Of a stretch of 64,000 bases of DNA, positions 24,401 to 35,578 are shown in pieces; within the stretch, counting starts at the first letter, position 1; each line of letters opens with the position of its first letter. Origin of the DNA: Arenicola marina (lineage: Eukaryota; Annelida; Polychaeta; Arenicolidae); assembly GCA_964019135.1 (NCBI GenBank), contig OZ025258.1, positions 27,956,186 through 28,020,185 of the forward strand. Direction: 5' to 3'. A program made the translations under genes and the position numbers. A model generated the notes under the pieces. It saw only the letters and a list, made by a program, of their open reading frames with translations. It was not told where the DNA came from and made no database searches.

Positions 24401-27400
24401 AGTAAGAGAGTTAGAAGAACATGAAAAAAAGGAGTGAAAAAGTAGGAAAGTAAGGATCAATCGCAGGCTGGGAATGGATACTGATGTCATTTGTGTTAGA
24501 GCAACATATGGATAGTCTGAAAACTGGGGGGGGGGGAGTGACTTACTGTTATAGTTAGAACATATAACAGTTTGAATCCTGGCAGTGGCTCCTTAATATA
24601 ACAATTTTTTTTTGAGTGGAGGGGGGGACAAGTTAATATCAAGTAGGACAAGTAAAATTTGAAAGTACTTGTCCTACAGGACAAGTCCATGTTAGGAGTT
24701 AGTGCCAAGCCCTGTTGCATTTTATGTTTTGTTAAAGGTTCTGTGGTTATGACAATATCAGCTTAATCGTTTGTCAAAGTAGCAGATTGCTCTGTTCCAT
24801 TCCAGTACCTTGCCCACCCAGTGGAAAAATTTTGCATGCACATAGTTATAGAAACAGCATCATTCACTTGGTGGTGCTTCATGCACATTGTTACAAAGTC
24901 AGTTGAGATCACACTTTCTTGTCATGAGCAACACCATTTTGTATTTTGTCATTCTTCACCACTGGCTGGGTGGTGTTTCGTATATATAGTGTGTCAATGG
25001 CATGGTGAACAGAGCACCACCAAAAGAATGGTATGCTTTTGATGACTGAATATATGCATACCTCAAGTAACTTCTGAAGTAACTTCCTGAGTAGCGTAGG
25101 AGTGATAGAAAATAGTTATTAGGGATCACTAGGTGATGGTTATTATGATAAACATCAATGGAATTCTATTATCTACATAAATGGTCCTCCATATATATCT
25201 ATTAGCAGGTTTCACCAGGCCTGTCTCTAAGATTATTGGGTGCTGTTAACACCAGGCAGCATTTGCCATATTTGCAGCATTGCATAGTATATTATCTCGT
25301 ACAGGGCATATCAAATAAGGTGGGACAAAAAAATCCCTGACATGGCAAGCCAAGACAATAAATCGAAGTACTTTCTTTCCACCAGGTCAGTAAATTGCAT
25401 AAGGATTTTGGAAAGGTACATATTTCGTCAGAAAGTTATAAACTGTGCACCCTATATGTGATAATATGCCATACAATGCCGCAAATACAGCAAATGCTAT
25501 CTGGCTCTAAACCCTGCTAAGAGGTCATATCAGAAATTTCTCAGTTATATGTATTTTTGCAATACATTTCTGGAACTAAAACTCAAAAAAGTGCTCTTAA
25601 GACCAATCTCAACATACCTGGAGAATAAATTTAGTTTGTATACCAGATAATATATAATATTGTAAGGTACTGACTGATCCAATGTCATGTAACTTCGATT
25701 AGTAGACATGAGCTTTAACTGAGGCTAACTATAGCTTAGCCCACAATCGTTACAGGCTACACTGAAGCACCATAATTAGTCAAACTTGTAAGATGTATTG
25801 TATGGGCCGGCTGGAAAAGACAAGTACCCGGCAAACGATGACGATGGACCCCTGACTCCACTCCCGTACTAATGCATCACGGCTTCACTGACCATGCGAT
25901 GCGTCAACGGCCTGTACAAACAATGCCTAATTCGCGGGGTGTTAAGCCGGTGCCGCTGAAGCTGTGCCACGAGTACCTATCAAGAGAACACACATCCGTC
26001 AATTCTTACGGCCTTTTAACATTAGCACAGGAAGCAACTTGCTACCCTAAGAAATTGGTCAAGTCTTTTGGGATCCTTCCATTGCAATGCTTTATCTGTT
26101 GTCTACATTCACAAATCGATCTTTTCCACAACATAACTGTTTACAACCGCGGTGTCATGCACCCAGTGCTTCAAAGCGCGGGCAAATCTCACGCCAAAGG
26201 TGCGACTTATACACCGGTGCGACTTATATACGGCTCAAGTCTCAATATTTCTCAAAATCGGCGGGTGCGACTTACCCCTGCGAAAAAAGAATAGGAGTTT
26301 TCAACTGAACCAAGTTGTTAGTTTTCAATTGAAAACTAATATTAGTTTTCAACTAGTTTCCACATGAAGAATTTATCTTGCAATTAAATGAGTATAAAAC
26401 TAACTGCTGAGTTTTCAACTACCAGATGGGCCCTTGGATGTGCTATTTATAGCTGCTGCTCATGAAACGTGGTCCCAGTTAGTTTTCAGTAAAGAACTAA
26501 CTACGCACCATGCACTAGCTCAAAAGTTACTGTATATATATATATACATTTGTACACTAGCTAGGTGCAGACATACAGAAACACAAAGTGGAGCTTTAAG
26601 GTTTTTATTCACAGAATGAAACAGCCACTGGGTGCAGGTAAACTGGTATTCACCTATAACTTCATTTGACTATCATGTGATGTATTTGAAGGATCTTGCC
26701 AGCATGTAATATTCCAATGCATGTATCAGCCTTGTGTAGCCTGGAACCTAAAATAAGAAATACACGTTCATACAGTCTTGGTTTACATCAACAAATTAAG
26801 ACCACTAATAGGAACATCTGCATCAATGTTAAAAAATTAATGGCTATCTACTATAAGAGACTATTGCAATAACAGAAAACCCATATGAATATATAGACTT
26901 AAAGCAACATCTTATTTCTAACTATAGCAAGGCATAGGGCAGCAAGTGGAAACTTACCCGAACTGTGTCCTTGCATGCATTGTTCACTTGCTTGGATCTA
27001 ATGCTAGGTGAAATAAACTCTTGTAATATATATAAATTATATGTTTTCGCTTCTGATGATTCATGTACAGCACAGGTTGATTCAGCATAGAGTTCAAGCT
27101 TAGAACCCTCTTATGCAGGTCCACCCCTAAGCAGCACTGGAGACTTGCCTGGCTGCTTGCTGGCTTGGCTTCTTTACAGGAAATCTGTACAGCAACCGTA
27201 GAACATGACCATCATGCTAGTATATGAGTCCCAGTCTACCACCAGGAGAGGGACATATCCTACAACTGCAGCCATTAATTCACAAGCTGAATGGGTCATA
27301 AAAGTAACCAGGCTGCTGGCCTCTCTAAAATGTACAGACTCTATAGATCCTATAGGCCCACTGTAATGCATATGTGGCAGAAGCTGCAGGCACTGTATAT

Positions 27401-29242
27401 AAGGTGGCAGACAGAGCTGAGCCCAGAAACCATAAAGTATAAGATTTCAACTAGTTTCTCACTGGCCTAGCTTGTAAAAGTGAGTTTTCAACTAGTTTTT
27501 CACTGACCCAAAGTCATAAAAGTTAGTTTTCAACTAGTTTTTAACTGGTAATCCACTTGCTTAGAAAAGGAAGATCTTTATGGCCATATATTAATATGCT
27601 ATCATGAAAATAATTTGACTTTTCAGGATTCCAAATATCCGGCTGAAAACTTGCTCAGTGGAGCAAAATGGCTGAGTGGAGACAAAACTGGGCATCTGGA
27701 GATCACGCTTCAGTTACAGCGGGCCTGTGTCATCTCTCATATGGACATAGGTCAGTGGCTAGGTGCTCTTGAAATCGTTACCTACACCATTGAATGTCCT
27801 ACTGCAGAGGTCCCTGCCTTATATAGTCCCTCCATTGTATGTTATGCAATCTTTCCGAGCTGGCAGAACAGAAGTCGTATAACGCAGGGACCACTGTACT
27901 ACTTCTACTTCTGGAATCAGCAATGCTAAACGCTAGAATTTTTGCTATTTATATTGTAGATTTATCTGATTGTCCTGCACTAATGCTTTGTGTCTTGTAC
28001 TTTTTAGGTAGAGGTACATACTTAATGAATTGTCTGTGTCTATTGTAGGGGTGCACAATGTCTTTACGGTGCAGGTGTTGGCCGGCAGCTCCTTGTGGCC
28101 CCAGGGTCAGACCTACGTCACATTCTTACCGTCTACCATCTACATGACTCCCCATGAATGCAGACAGGGCAGAAACAAGAACTCTATTAAGATGTTCTCC
28201 AGCGGTAAGTGAAGAAGGCAACTTTAATAACATGATTGTACTGTGTGATGATATGTGTTATATTTACTGCTTACCCAGTGCACCAATTAACAACAGACCC
28301 GATCAATGAATGACAGATCATAATTCTCATCAATGGAAGTTTGTTTAAAATGTTCTATGTATATTATCTCACATGCTCTGTGATTTATTTCACACTATGT
28401 TATTGTTGCCGGACTGTGTGGAAATATTTCCCTTTCGCGTTTTGAAATGCAGACAAGTTTTGTGAAGACGCTCGGACGCAGAAATGGGACAGATTAAGGA
28501 TAGTATGCACGCAGCCCTTTGCCAAGAGTTTATTTCACACTATGTTATTGTTGCCGGACTGTGTTGAATATTTCCCTTTCGCGTTTTGAAATGCAGACAA
28601 GTTTTGTGAAGACGCTCGGACGCAGAAATGGGACAGATTAAGGATAGTATGCACGCAGCCCTTTGCCAAGAGTTCCCAGTTTGGTTTGTCCCTGTTCAAT
28701 GTGACGGAGAATACCGCTGATGACAACCGATCAGAGTCGTCACCAAAGTCTGGTGACAAGCTTTCTCCTGGAAGACCTCTTCCCGCCCCTCTCAATGACA
28801 AGAAATCAACCTCTGACATTCAACAGCATTTCTTCGGGAGCAAACTGTTTGGGTGAGGACTAGTTTGGGATACAACTTATTATATTTAAGTTCCATTATA
28901 TACTCAAATATTAGATACCCGGTACTTCTTGTGCCGATTTTTACTCTATTAAAACCCTAACTCAAACTTTTGTGGATTTTGTTTATATAGTGAAATTAAT
29001 TTTTGCGCTTGAAATTGACACAGATGTCAGCTGTTCGTCATATGGACGATTTGCCTTGTTTCAAAAGTAGCATGCCTATCGGTTTATGGAACGTCATACC
29101 CATGGGCTCATACTATAGGACAATCCTATGACGGTACACGATAGTGCATGACAATATATATATATAGCATTGTACTATTGTCTATAAACGACTTTGGTAG
29201 GCCACTGTAACGACCGATGTCCTTGATCAAGATTGTAGCTAC

Positions 29243-29282
<40 letters not shown>

Positions 29283-32200
29283 TTATAAGCCTGTAGCTAC
29301 ATAATACAGCTACAAAATAAATAATAATAATGCTTTGTTTGCAGGAGTTCTGCCGCGAGTCAGTTTAAGACTCAGTTACTCGATGAAGTCAGCAGTCCCG
29401 AGGCAAGACTCAGCACCCAGAAGTCTCTGCCTCGCAGTGCGCAGCTGCTCTTGGCAGCCGCGAGTAAGACCCCTCGTTACAAGGCGCCCAGCGAGTGGAC
29501 TCCGGGGAGCCAGAAGCTCCAGTCTTCCCCGGTGTTACCGGACCGCATCAGTCCCATGAACTCACCCCACCCGCCGGGACCAGACCCCACTGAGGGGATA
29601 AAACCGCACTCTGTCAAAACCAATGATGGCTTTTCTCCCCCATCTCGTCTCTGCAAAGATCAAACATCGCCGTCGGCGAAGAGATCGGCCAGGAAGAAAC
29701 CTCGATTCAGTGTGAGTGGATTGCTCCTTTCTTAAATGATTGACCTCTACTGCCTTTGATAATACGTAAAGGGATTTATCAGATCTGACAGACTTCATAA
29801 TGCAAGGCTCTCCTGAGAAATATGATAAATTAAAATCTAGTATAAAATGCAAGTATACACGTGGTTCTTATTGAATAAATGCAAAATAAAATGTATAATT
29901 CTTATTGAATAAATGCAAAATGTATAATTCTTATTAATTAAATGCAAAATGTATGATTCTTATTGAATAAATGCAAAATGTATAACTCTTATTGAATAAA
30001 TGCAACATATATCATTGTTATGTAATTAATTCAACAGGTATGGTAAGCAATAACTTATATTATAACATATACTATATGTACATGATGGCCATCTCTTGGT
30101 TAGCCACTCAGTCATAGAACTGCCTGCTCTGCTCCTCCTAAAATTGTATGTCGGGTTGAATCGCCTGGACCCTGGATAGAGACATTTATCGCCTCTTCGA
30201 CTAATCTTCATCGCCCTAGCTCGTTTGACAGGTGTATGTGTTCTACATTGCAGTTTGGAATAATCCTCATCGCCCTAGCTCATTTGACAGGTGTATGTGT
30301 TCTACATTGCAGTTTGGAATAATCCTCATCGCCCTAGCTCGTTTGACAGGTGTATGTGTTCTACATTGCAGTTTGGAATAATCCTCATCGCTCTAACTCG
30401 TTTGACAGGTGTATGTGTTCTGCATTGCAGTTTGGAATAATCCTCATCGCCCTAGCTCGTTTGACAGGTGTATGTAATCTACATTGCAGTTTGGAATAAT
30501 CCTCATCGCCCTAACTCATTTGACAGGTGTATGTGTTCTACATTGCAGTTTGGAATAATCCTCCTCGCCCTAGCTCAGTTGACAGGTGTATGTGTTCTAC
30601 ATTGCAGTTTGGAATAATCCTCCTCGCTCTAGCTCATTTGACAGGTGTATGTGTTCTACATTGCAGTTTGGAATAATCCTCATCGCTCTAACTCGTTTGA
30701 CAGGTGTATGTGTTCTGCATTGCAGTTTGGAATAATCCTCATCGCCCTAGCTCGTTTGACAGGTGTATGTAATCTACATTGCAGTTTGGAATAATCCTCA
30801 TCGCCCTAACTCATTTGACAGGTGTATGTGTTCTACATTGCAGTTTGGAATAATCCTCCTCGCTCTAGCTCATTTGACAGGTGTATGTGTTCTACATTGC
30901 AGTTTGGAATAATCCTCCTCGCTCTAGCTCATTTGACAGGTGTATGTGTTCTACATTGCAGTTTGGAATAATCCTCCTCGCCCTAGCTCATTTGACGGTA
31001 TGTGTTATACATTGCAGTTTGAAGAAGAAGTCGCTGCCTTCCTGCGTAACATCGATGTCACGAAGCTGGATATGGAGACCTTCACCTTCGCGGGTAAGAC
31101 AGTTTCAACCTCAAATGTAAAACTTGCCTGGCATCAATTTATATTATGGGTGATCTGTTCTATGGTGTAGTGCAATATATAGTTTTATATTGCTTTTCCG
31201 CCTTAATGAAGTTTTTTTTTGCTAATTTTAGTGTCTTGATTTATGTATTTGAGAAATAGCGTTGGCGCTATTTATTGCCTGTTTGAACCCACTCCTCCGT
31301 GTTTTTTTTCAGATCTTCGGCATCGCTTCGAGAAGATAAAGTTCAGAAAGTTATCTAAAGAAGAGAGGAAGGTGTTCTTCCGCATGGCTCAGGAGCGCGT
31401 TGCACAGGCGTTCGACAACGACACTAACTCCGCGGGCCGCAATGGCCACGTGGCTGGCAAGGTCACGCACACTCAAGGTCACATACCTGGTAACAACACA
31501 TACAGTCAAGATCAAGATCACGTGGATAAGAAGGTTATACCGAAGCAAGGTGCCGGCGGTGATAAGGTCACGCATGGACTAGGTAAAGCGGTGAGCCAGA
31601 GCCCCGTTGTGGTCGCTACACCGCTGAACGGTCAGACACAATCCCAGAAACCAGCCACCCCGCCCAGTGCCTTGCACGAGAACCCGGGGCCAGCGGAAAA
31701 ACAGACTGCCAAGGAACAGACAAGTAAAGACAAGGAGGCAGACAATATCTTAAAGGAAAGAACTTTGAAGAAGTTGGAAGAAGTCTTGCAAAAGAAAAAG
31801 AAAAAGAAGAAACGTGGAACCTCAATAGGAGGGAGTCAAAATGATACCAGTGACTCAATATCTGAAAGCGTCTTCTCAGAGGCCGAGAATGTGCTCAACG
31901 GAAGCATAGCCCTCAGGAATGAAAGCCAAAGGAGGAGTATAGTGGAGAAAACTGATCTAGCATTAGGAAAGAAAAAAAAGTCCATTAATACAAAGTCCTC
32001 TTCTCAGAAGACGAGCCCCATGCCAGGCGCTGATGCAAAGGGAAATGACAGTAACGTGACACTGAATCTGTCGGGGACTCCAGGTCGGGTTCATAGACAT
32101 AAAGCCAGTAAAGGCGAAGCAGTGACAGGACATACGCAGGAAATATTGAGGAAGGTGGAAGTCAGAAATACAATGGAGGCCAACCACTCAATCCAAGGCA

Positions 32201-33810
32201 ACAGTGCGGCGCAAAGAAACACTTCAATCAGAACTGCCATGTCTATGAAAAGTCCAAACAGAAATGGTGGTCTGGCGCCAGGCCAGAATGTGAATGGAAG
32301 CGTCGTGGGAACAAGTGGCGAGTTTGTGGTCGGGAAACGGAAAGACTTAGGCGGGGCGAGGAACGCGGTCGGGACTGCAAGCCGAGATTCAGTCGTCGGG
32401 CAAGAGAACAGGAATAATATGCCAGAACAAGGAAGGAATCCTAATCTACATAGTGGCACGCCGTCGGGGAAAACCGCCAGCGGGAAACTTATCGTGGTGA
32501 GAGGTAAAAATATCAGAACAACAGACGTTGGGGAACACAATTATGCGATGGAGGAGGGTGAATTTTTACGACAGAGGACTCTGATGAAAATTCAAGGTAA
32601 AATTCACGCCATGAGGCCGCAGGGTGCGAGTGTCGACTTTAAGGGGACCACGGGGAGTCCATCCAGGAATCTGGATCGCGATCCCGGCGGCATGAGGTCG
32701 GCCAGTGCCTACGGCGGGTCGCCTGGTGCCGTCAGCGGCAGCCGGAAGAGGAAACGGGATCCGGAACTGGATCTTTACGGCTGCAAGGGACGTAGTCCGC
32801 CAAGGTCAGTGACCTGCACTCGTGAGAAAACTGCGATTGGGGGAGATTCGATTATGAAATATTTTACTATCGTTTTCTCACTTTGTTAGCGTCTGCCTCG
32901 TACTATCGTTTAAGCGCGCTATTAGAGTTTGCCTATTTTATGGTACGTGAATAATTGGGAGAACGATAATGTAATTTTTTTAGTTTTTCAATGATATACT
33001 AGAGCGTGTACATTCTGGGTATCATCCGATATCAGTTTGTATCTATTTCATTGCGTTTCCTTGTTTTAGTGCTGAGACGGAAGCCCGGAATACTGGTGAC
33101 GTGGCCTGCCCGTTGTGTGGAGGTGAGTGGAATCCCCACTGAAATACTTTCTTGGTGGAAACATTGTCGCGTCGATCCATCATTGTATATACACAAATGA
33201 AAACCATTCCGAAGAAAGCATTACCATTTCGTTCGATTTTAAAATAGTAAAATAATAAGAATACTCACCTATTGCCCTAACGGTTTCTCACATGACTGCA
33301 CCACGTGTTAACCCCCCACTCTCCGCCACGCTAACCCACACCCCGACCCCTGGGCGTCGTCATTAAATTGTATGTTCTCATGTCCCTGGTCCTCAAGTGG
33401 TTCGGTCGGTCGGCAGAAGAAAAAAAAAACACGCACAAGAAACACAATTTCACAACGATGCCCTAAAGCAATGATTTCGCTCCTTTTCAGGTCGCTTTCC
33501 GGACACCCAGATCGAGTTCCACGCCGCGTTGTGTGGGACCGAAGCCTTCCCTGCACTGGGGACCCAGCTAGGGAGCGGGGCGGACCCTGCGGACGTGGCC
33601 TCCCCCTCCTCCTACACCTCCCCCTCGTCATACACTTCCCCCTTGTCATACACCACCCCCGGCTACTCCTCCGTGGTGGCCCCATCGGACACGGGAGAGA
33701 AAGGGGAGTGTCCTATCTGCGGGGTCCACTTCCCCGTCCCCGTCTTGCCGCTTCACGCGGACACCTGCGCAGGGATGCAGGATTCGTTCCAAGGCGACAA
33801 CGGCTGGTGA
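21416..33810 (+). CDS. XNDC1-like: XRCC1 N-terminal domain protein with two UBZ4 fingers
   Basis: Nine coding exons: 21416-21460, 27627-27750, 28049-28204, 28597-28852, 29345-29711, 31018-31093, 31313-32804, 33070-33122 and 33491-33810. All are GT-AG and in phase, giving 962 aa. Exon 1 encodes MPLVGITHIVSFSSQ, matching the 15-residue first exon of human XRCC1, which ends at the same point. Residues 1 to about 150 form an XRCC1_N domain (AENLLSG, HMDIG, KWDRLRIVCTQPF), which in XRCC1 binds DNA polymerase beta and nicked DNA. An FF pair at about 187-188 sits where XRCC1 has its REV1-binding FF. Next come a basic nuclear-signal-like patch (KRSARKKPRF), a charged helical module (about 317-375), a long low-complexity Lys/Ser/Asn-rich region with a poly-Lys tract, and two C-x2-C-x11-H-x3-C fingers (852-871, 930-949) like RAD18 UBZ4. 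No BRCT domain is present, so this is not XRCC1 itself. Probable role: ubiquitin-directed DNA repair (inference). Confidence 0.9.
21528..22098. mobile_element. Mutator-like MITE, about 570 bp, in intron 1
   Basis: Long terminal inverted repeats of about 145 bp: left TAGCCCTGATACATG... through GGAATTGGTGGGGGTGTTTG, with the right arm its complement. They enclose about 290 bp without a gene. CTCAGGCCT stands on both sides (21513-21521 and 22099-22107), a perfect 9-bp duplication if the left end is taken at 21522. Long inverted repeats with 9-bp duplications are typical of MULE-type elements; no transposase is present. Confidence 0.75.
22405..22475. mobile_element. 71-bp palindromic element with exact 9-bp duplication
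   Basis: A near-perfect hairpin: left arm TAGTGCTAAATCACCCTGG... and right arm its complement with one mismatch in about 29 bases, around a loop of about 12 bases. It is flanked on both sides by CTATCGGCG (22396-22404 and 22476-22484). Intron 1 of the XRCC1-N gene. Confidence 0.75.
22690..23920. mobile_element. Possible foldback element, ends uncertain
   Basis: The segment around 22780-22900 (GACCGAATGGCATAACAGCC ... GGATTAGTCTGCGCCTC) recurs inverted at about 23790-23905 (GACGCAGACTAATCCTCTCG ... GCCGTTATGCCATTCGG). The arms are of equal length and similar spacing, enclosing about 0.9 kb without recognisable coding. This is consistent with a non-autonomous inverted-repeat element, but I cannot fix its ends or a target duplication. 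Confidence 0.4.
23925..26280. other. Intron 1 interior of the XRCC1-N gene
   Basis: AT-rich intronic DNA with no exon signal that joins in phase. The only repeat noticed is at about 25835-25910, which is homologous (inverted) to 10295-10410. The rest shows nothing I can name. Confidence 0.5.
26285..27545. repeat. Cluster of AGTTTTCAACTAGTTT motifs in intron 1
   Basis: The words AGTTTTCAACTAGTTT or close forms (AGTTTTCAATTGAAAACTAA, GAGTTTTCAACT) occur about nine times in two patches, 26285-26420 and 27445-27545, separated by about 1 kb. Several copies are self-complementary (AACTAGTT, TTTTCAATTGAAAA). The downstream patch ends about 80 bp before exon 2 of the XRCC1-N gene. Confidence 0.5.
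28386..28673 (+). repeat. Tandem duplication of acceptor and half of exon 4
   Basis: The segment from TTATTTCACACTATGTTATT through the acceptor ATGCAG and 77 bases of coding sequence to TTTGCCAAGAG occurs twice, at about 28386-28530 and 28531-28673, with only two differences (GTGTGGAAATA versus GTGTTGAATA). Only the second copy continues into the complete exon 28597-28852. The first has an acceptor and exon start but no donor, and reading through it meets a stop (TTT TGA) shortly before the second acceptor. Confidence 0.9.
29850..30012. repeat. 29-bp tandem repeat in intron 5
   Basis: About five copies of TTCTTATTGAATAAATGCAA plus AATGTATAA, one with an 8-base difference. AT-rich, in intron 5 of the XRCC1-N gene, upstream of the 59-bp array. 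Confidence 0.8.
30205..31017 (+). repeat. 59-bp minisatellite built on the exon 6 acceptor
   Basis: About 13.5 units of GTTTGACAGGTGTATGTGTT / CTACATTGCAGTTTGGAATA / ATCCTCATCGCCCTAGCTC. The last, partial unit is the real splice acceptor: ATACATTGCAG at 31007-31017, then exon 6 starting TTTGAAGAAG at 31018. Every unit therefore carries a pyrimidine-poor but exact TACATTGCAG/TTTG junction. A five-unit (295-bp) higher-order copy is visible: the variants TTCTGCATTGCAG and GTATGTAATCTACATT recur 295 bp apart. Confidence 0.95.
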
Positions 33811-33840
33811 CACGTCCTGAGGATGGTTTGCGGCACTGGT

Positions 33841-34038
33841 CTGACGTCACTGCTGGGTTATGGTGACGTCACTGCCTTATTTTGGTGACGTCGCTGCTGG
33901 ATTTTGGATGACATAACCGCTCGATTCTGATGACGTCACCGCTGAATCATGGTGACGTCACTGCTGGATTTTGATGAAGTCACTGTTGGACTTTGATCAC
34001 GTCATTGTTATACTTTGATGACGTCACTCCTGGATTGT
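33841..34038. repeat. 22-bp TGACGTCA minisatellite in the 3' UTR
   Basis: Nine tandem units of TGACGTCACTGCTGGATTTT plus GG follow about 30 bp after the stop codon of the XRCC1-N gene. Five units keep the palindrome TGACGTCA, the full CREB/ATF site; the others have one to three changes. The sequence at the stop (GGTGACACGTCCTG) itself resembles a unit. Confidence 0.85.
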
Positions 34039-34599
34039 CACTGTCATATGCGGCAATGAAAGCATCAATGCTTAAGTCTGTATTTAGTCGTTGTGATGCC
34101 ACTGCAGCATTGAATTACGTAATGGTAGCCTTATAATCCTGTTCCTGGTACTATGTATGAAGGATGAATTATCAAGATCTGACCGATCTTAAATTTAGAT
34201 GAAAGGAATGAGCTGGTTCATGCTGAAGTCGTTTATAAATGAACCAACCCTCCGAGGTATAAAGATACGAATAAATTGTTCAGTAGTTGATCTTAGCAGT
34301 TCTTACTAATATGAGAAGTGCAATGTTGTGACAATGTATGATTTGTAGTGGCGTTAGGCGATAAATATTAGTTACTGTTGGCACCGGTTACTGTGATCAT
34401 GTAAGGCTCTGTCGATAGACTTTATAATAGAGTAAATAGTACGAAACTAAAACTGGGCACAGTAGTTCTTAGAGAAATGAGTACCAAAGTCATATATTTG
34501 TATTTCTTCTCCAAAATAGTTTAAATAAAATTGAAATCATATGATACTAAGCTAGTGACGAGGTATGTGTATTACAAGGCTAGAACACGTTTCTTGTGA

Positions 34600-34605
34600 A
34601 ATAAA
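34600..34605 (+). terminator. Probable poly(A) signal of the XRCC1-N gene
   Basis: AATAAA in TGTGAAATAAAGAAACAAAG, about 790 bp after the stop codon. Earlier AATAAA copies at about 34268 and 34525 are alternatives. Confidence 0.45.
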
Positions 34606-35578
34606 GAAACAAAGAAAAACACGTGTTGGGGAATGCTTTAAATCTTGAATAAGAATTCAGTTTATACATGAGTAGGAATTGGGTAGATGGCCTCGCTATG
34701 CTGTCATCAGATCTGCAGAACACTACTATCTTTGTTTTAACTCTCGTTTGAGTCTCCTATAATTGTTGGGCGATAACGCGACATGGAGAAAACATTTATT
34801 TCAACATTTATTTCTTCCGACATTTAACAGCAGTCCTTGATTCAGCATGGCTCCCGTATGACTCACGGCTGGCATTTACTACAATAAGCAATGCCTGATA
34901 TGTAACGGACTATTGATTCAGATCTTCGGCGACGTGGACGGTAAATACAAATCCTACGAATAAAAAGTCTGATCATCAACAATTCTGTGACGTTTAGTGT
35001 TGTAAACCCTAATACGACAGAAGACTGGTGTATCCATGTAATGTCACTTGACCTATTCTCAGTATGAAACGCGGGAAAGCCACGGGATAGCGTCGGATTC
35101 GATGTCACCCTCCCCCTCCCCCCACAACATACACAGAGTTGATCGCAAGCGGGAACCATTCTTTCCATGTAACCCTGGTTTTTTTTCACGATTTCTTGGA
35201 AGATTCACCCCTCACCATCAGAATAAAGACGTCGAATTCAAACCATTTGTTATGTCACACAGAAAGCAAGCTCCGTATTCTGGTTGACTGCACAGACATT
35301 TAAGACATTCGTTTGTCACCGCTTTACATGAGACAGTCTGAATTAACAGCCGGATCCAACCTCAATATGTACACGCCTACCGCCTGATGTGGCCTTTGTC
35401 GCTGCATCGGCTCTTAATCTAAATGTCCGTTACTCGCTGAGGTCATTTTTCCTTCAACGTCTACGAAATTAACGCATATTTGTCGACGGTTTGATCCCAA
35501 CGTGTCACTTCCAGTGATATACGGGCAAGTGGGCAAAATGAAATTACATTGCTTGCGTGTCTGCCTCGCGTTGCCATG
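34606..35578. other. Convergent intergenic region
   Basis: Lies between the 3' ends of the XRCC1-N gene (+) and the first ankyrin gene (-). I see no gene, only a short C-rich tract near 35107-35122. Confidence 0.5.

Noticed and set aside
31351-32540. Minus-strand frames opposite the large XRCC1-N exon
   Set aside because: Shadows of the coding exon 31313-32804 on the plus strand, whose frame is continuous for 496 codons and flanked by good splice sites.
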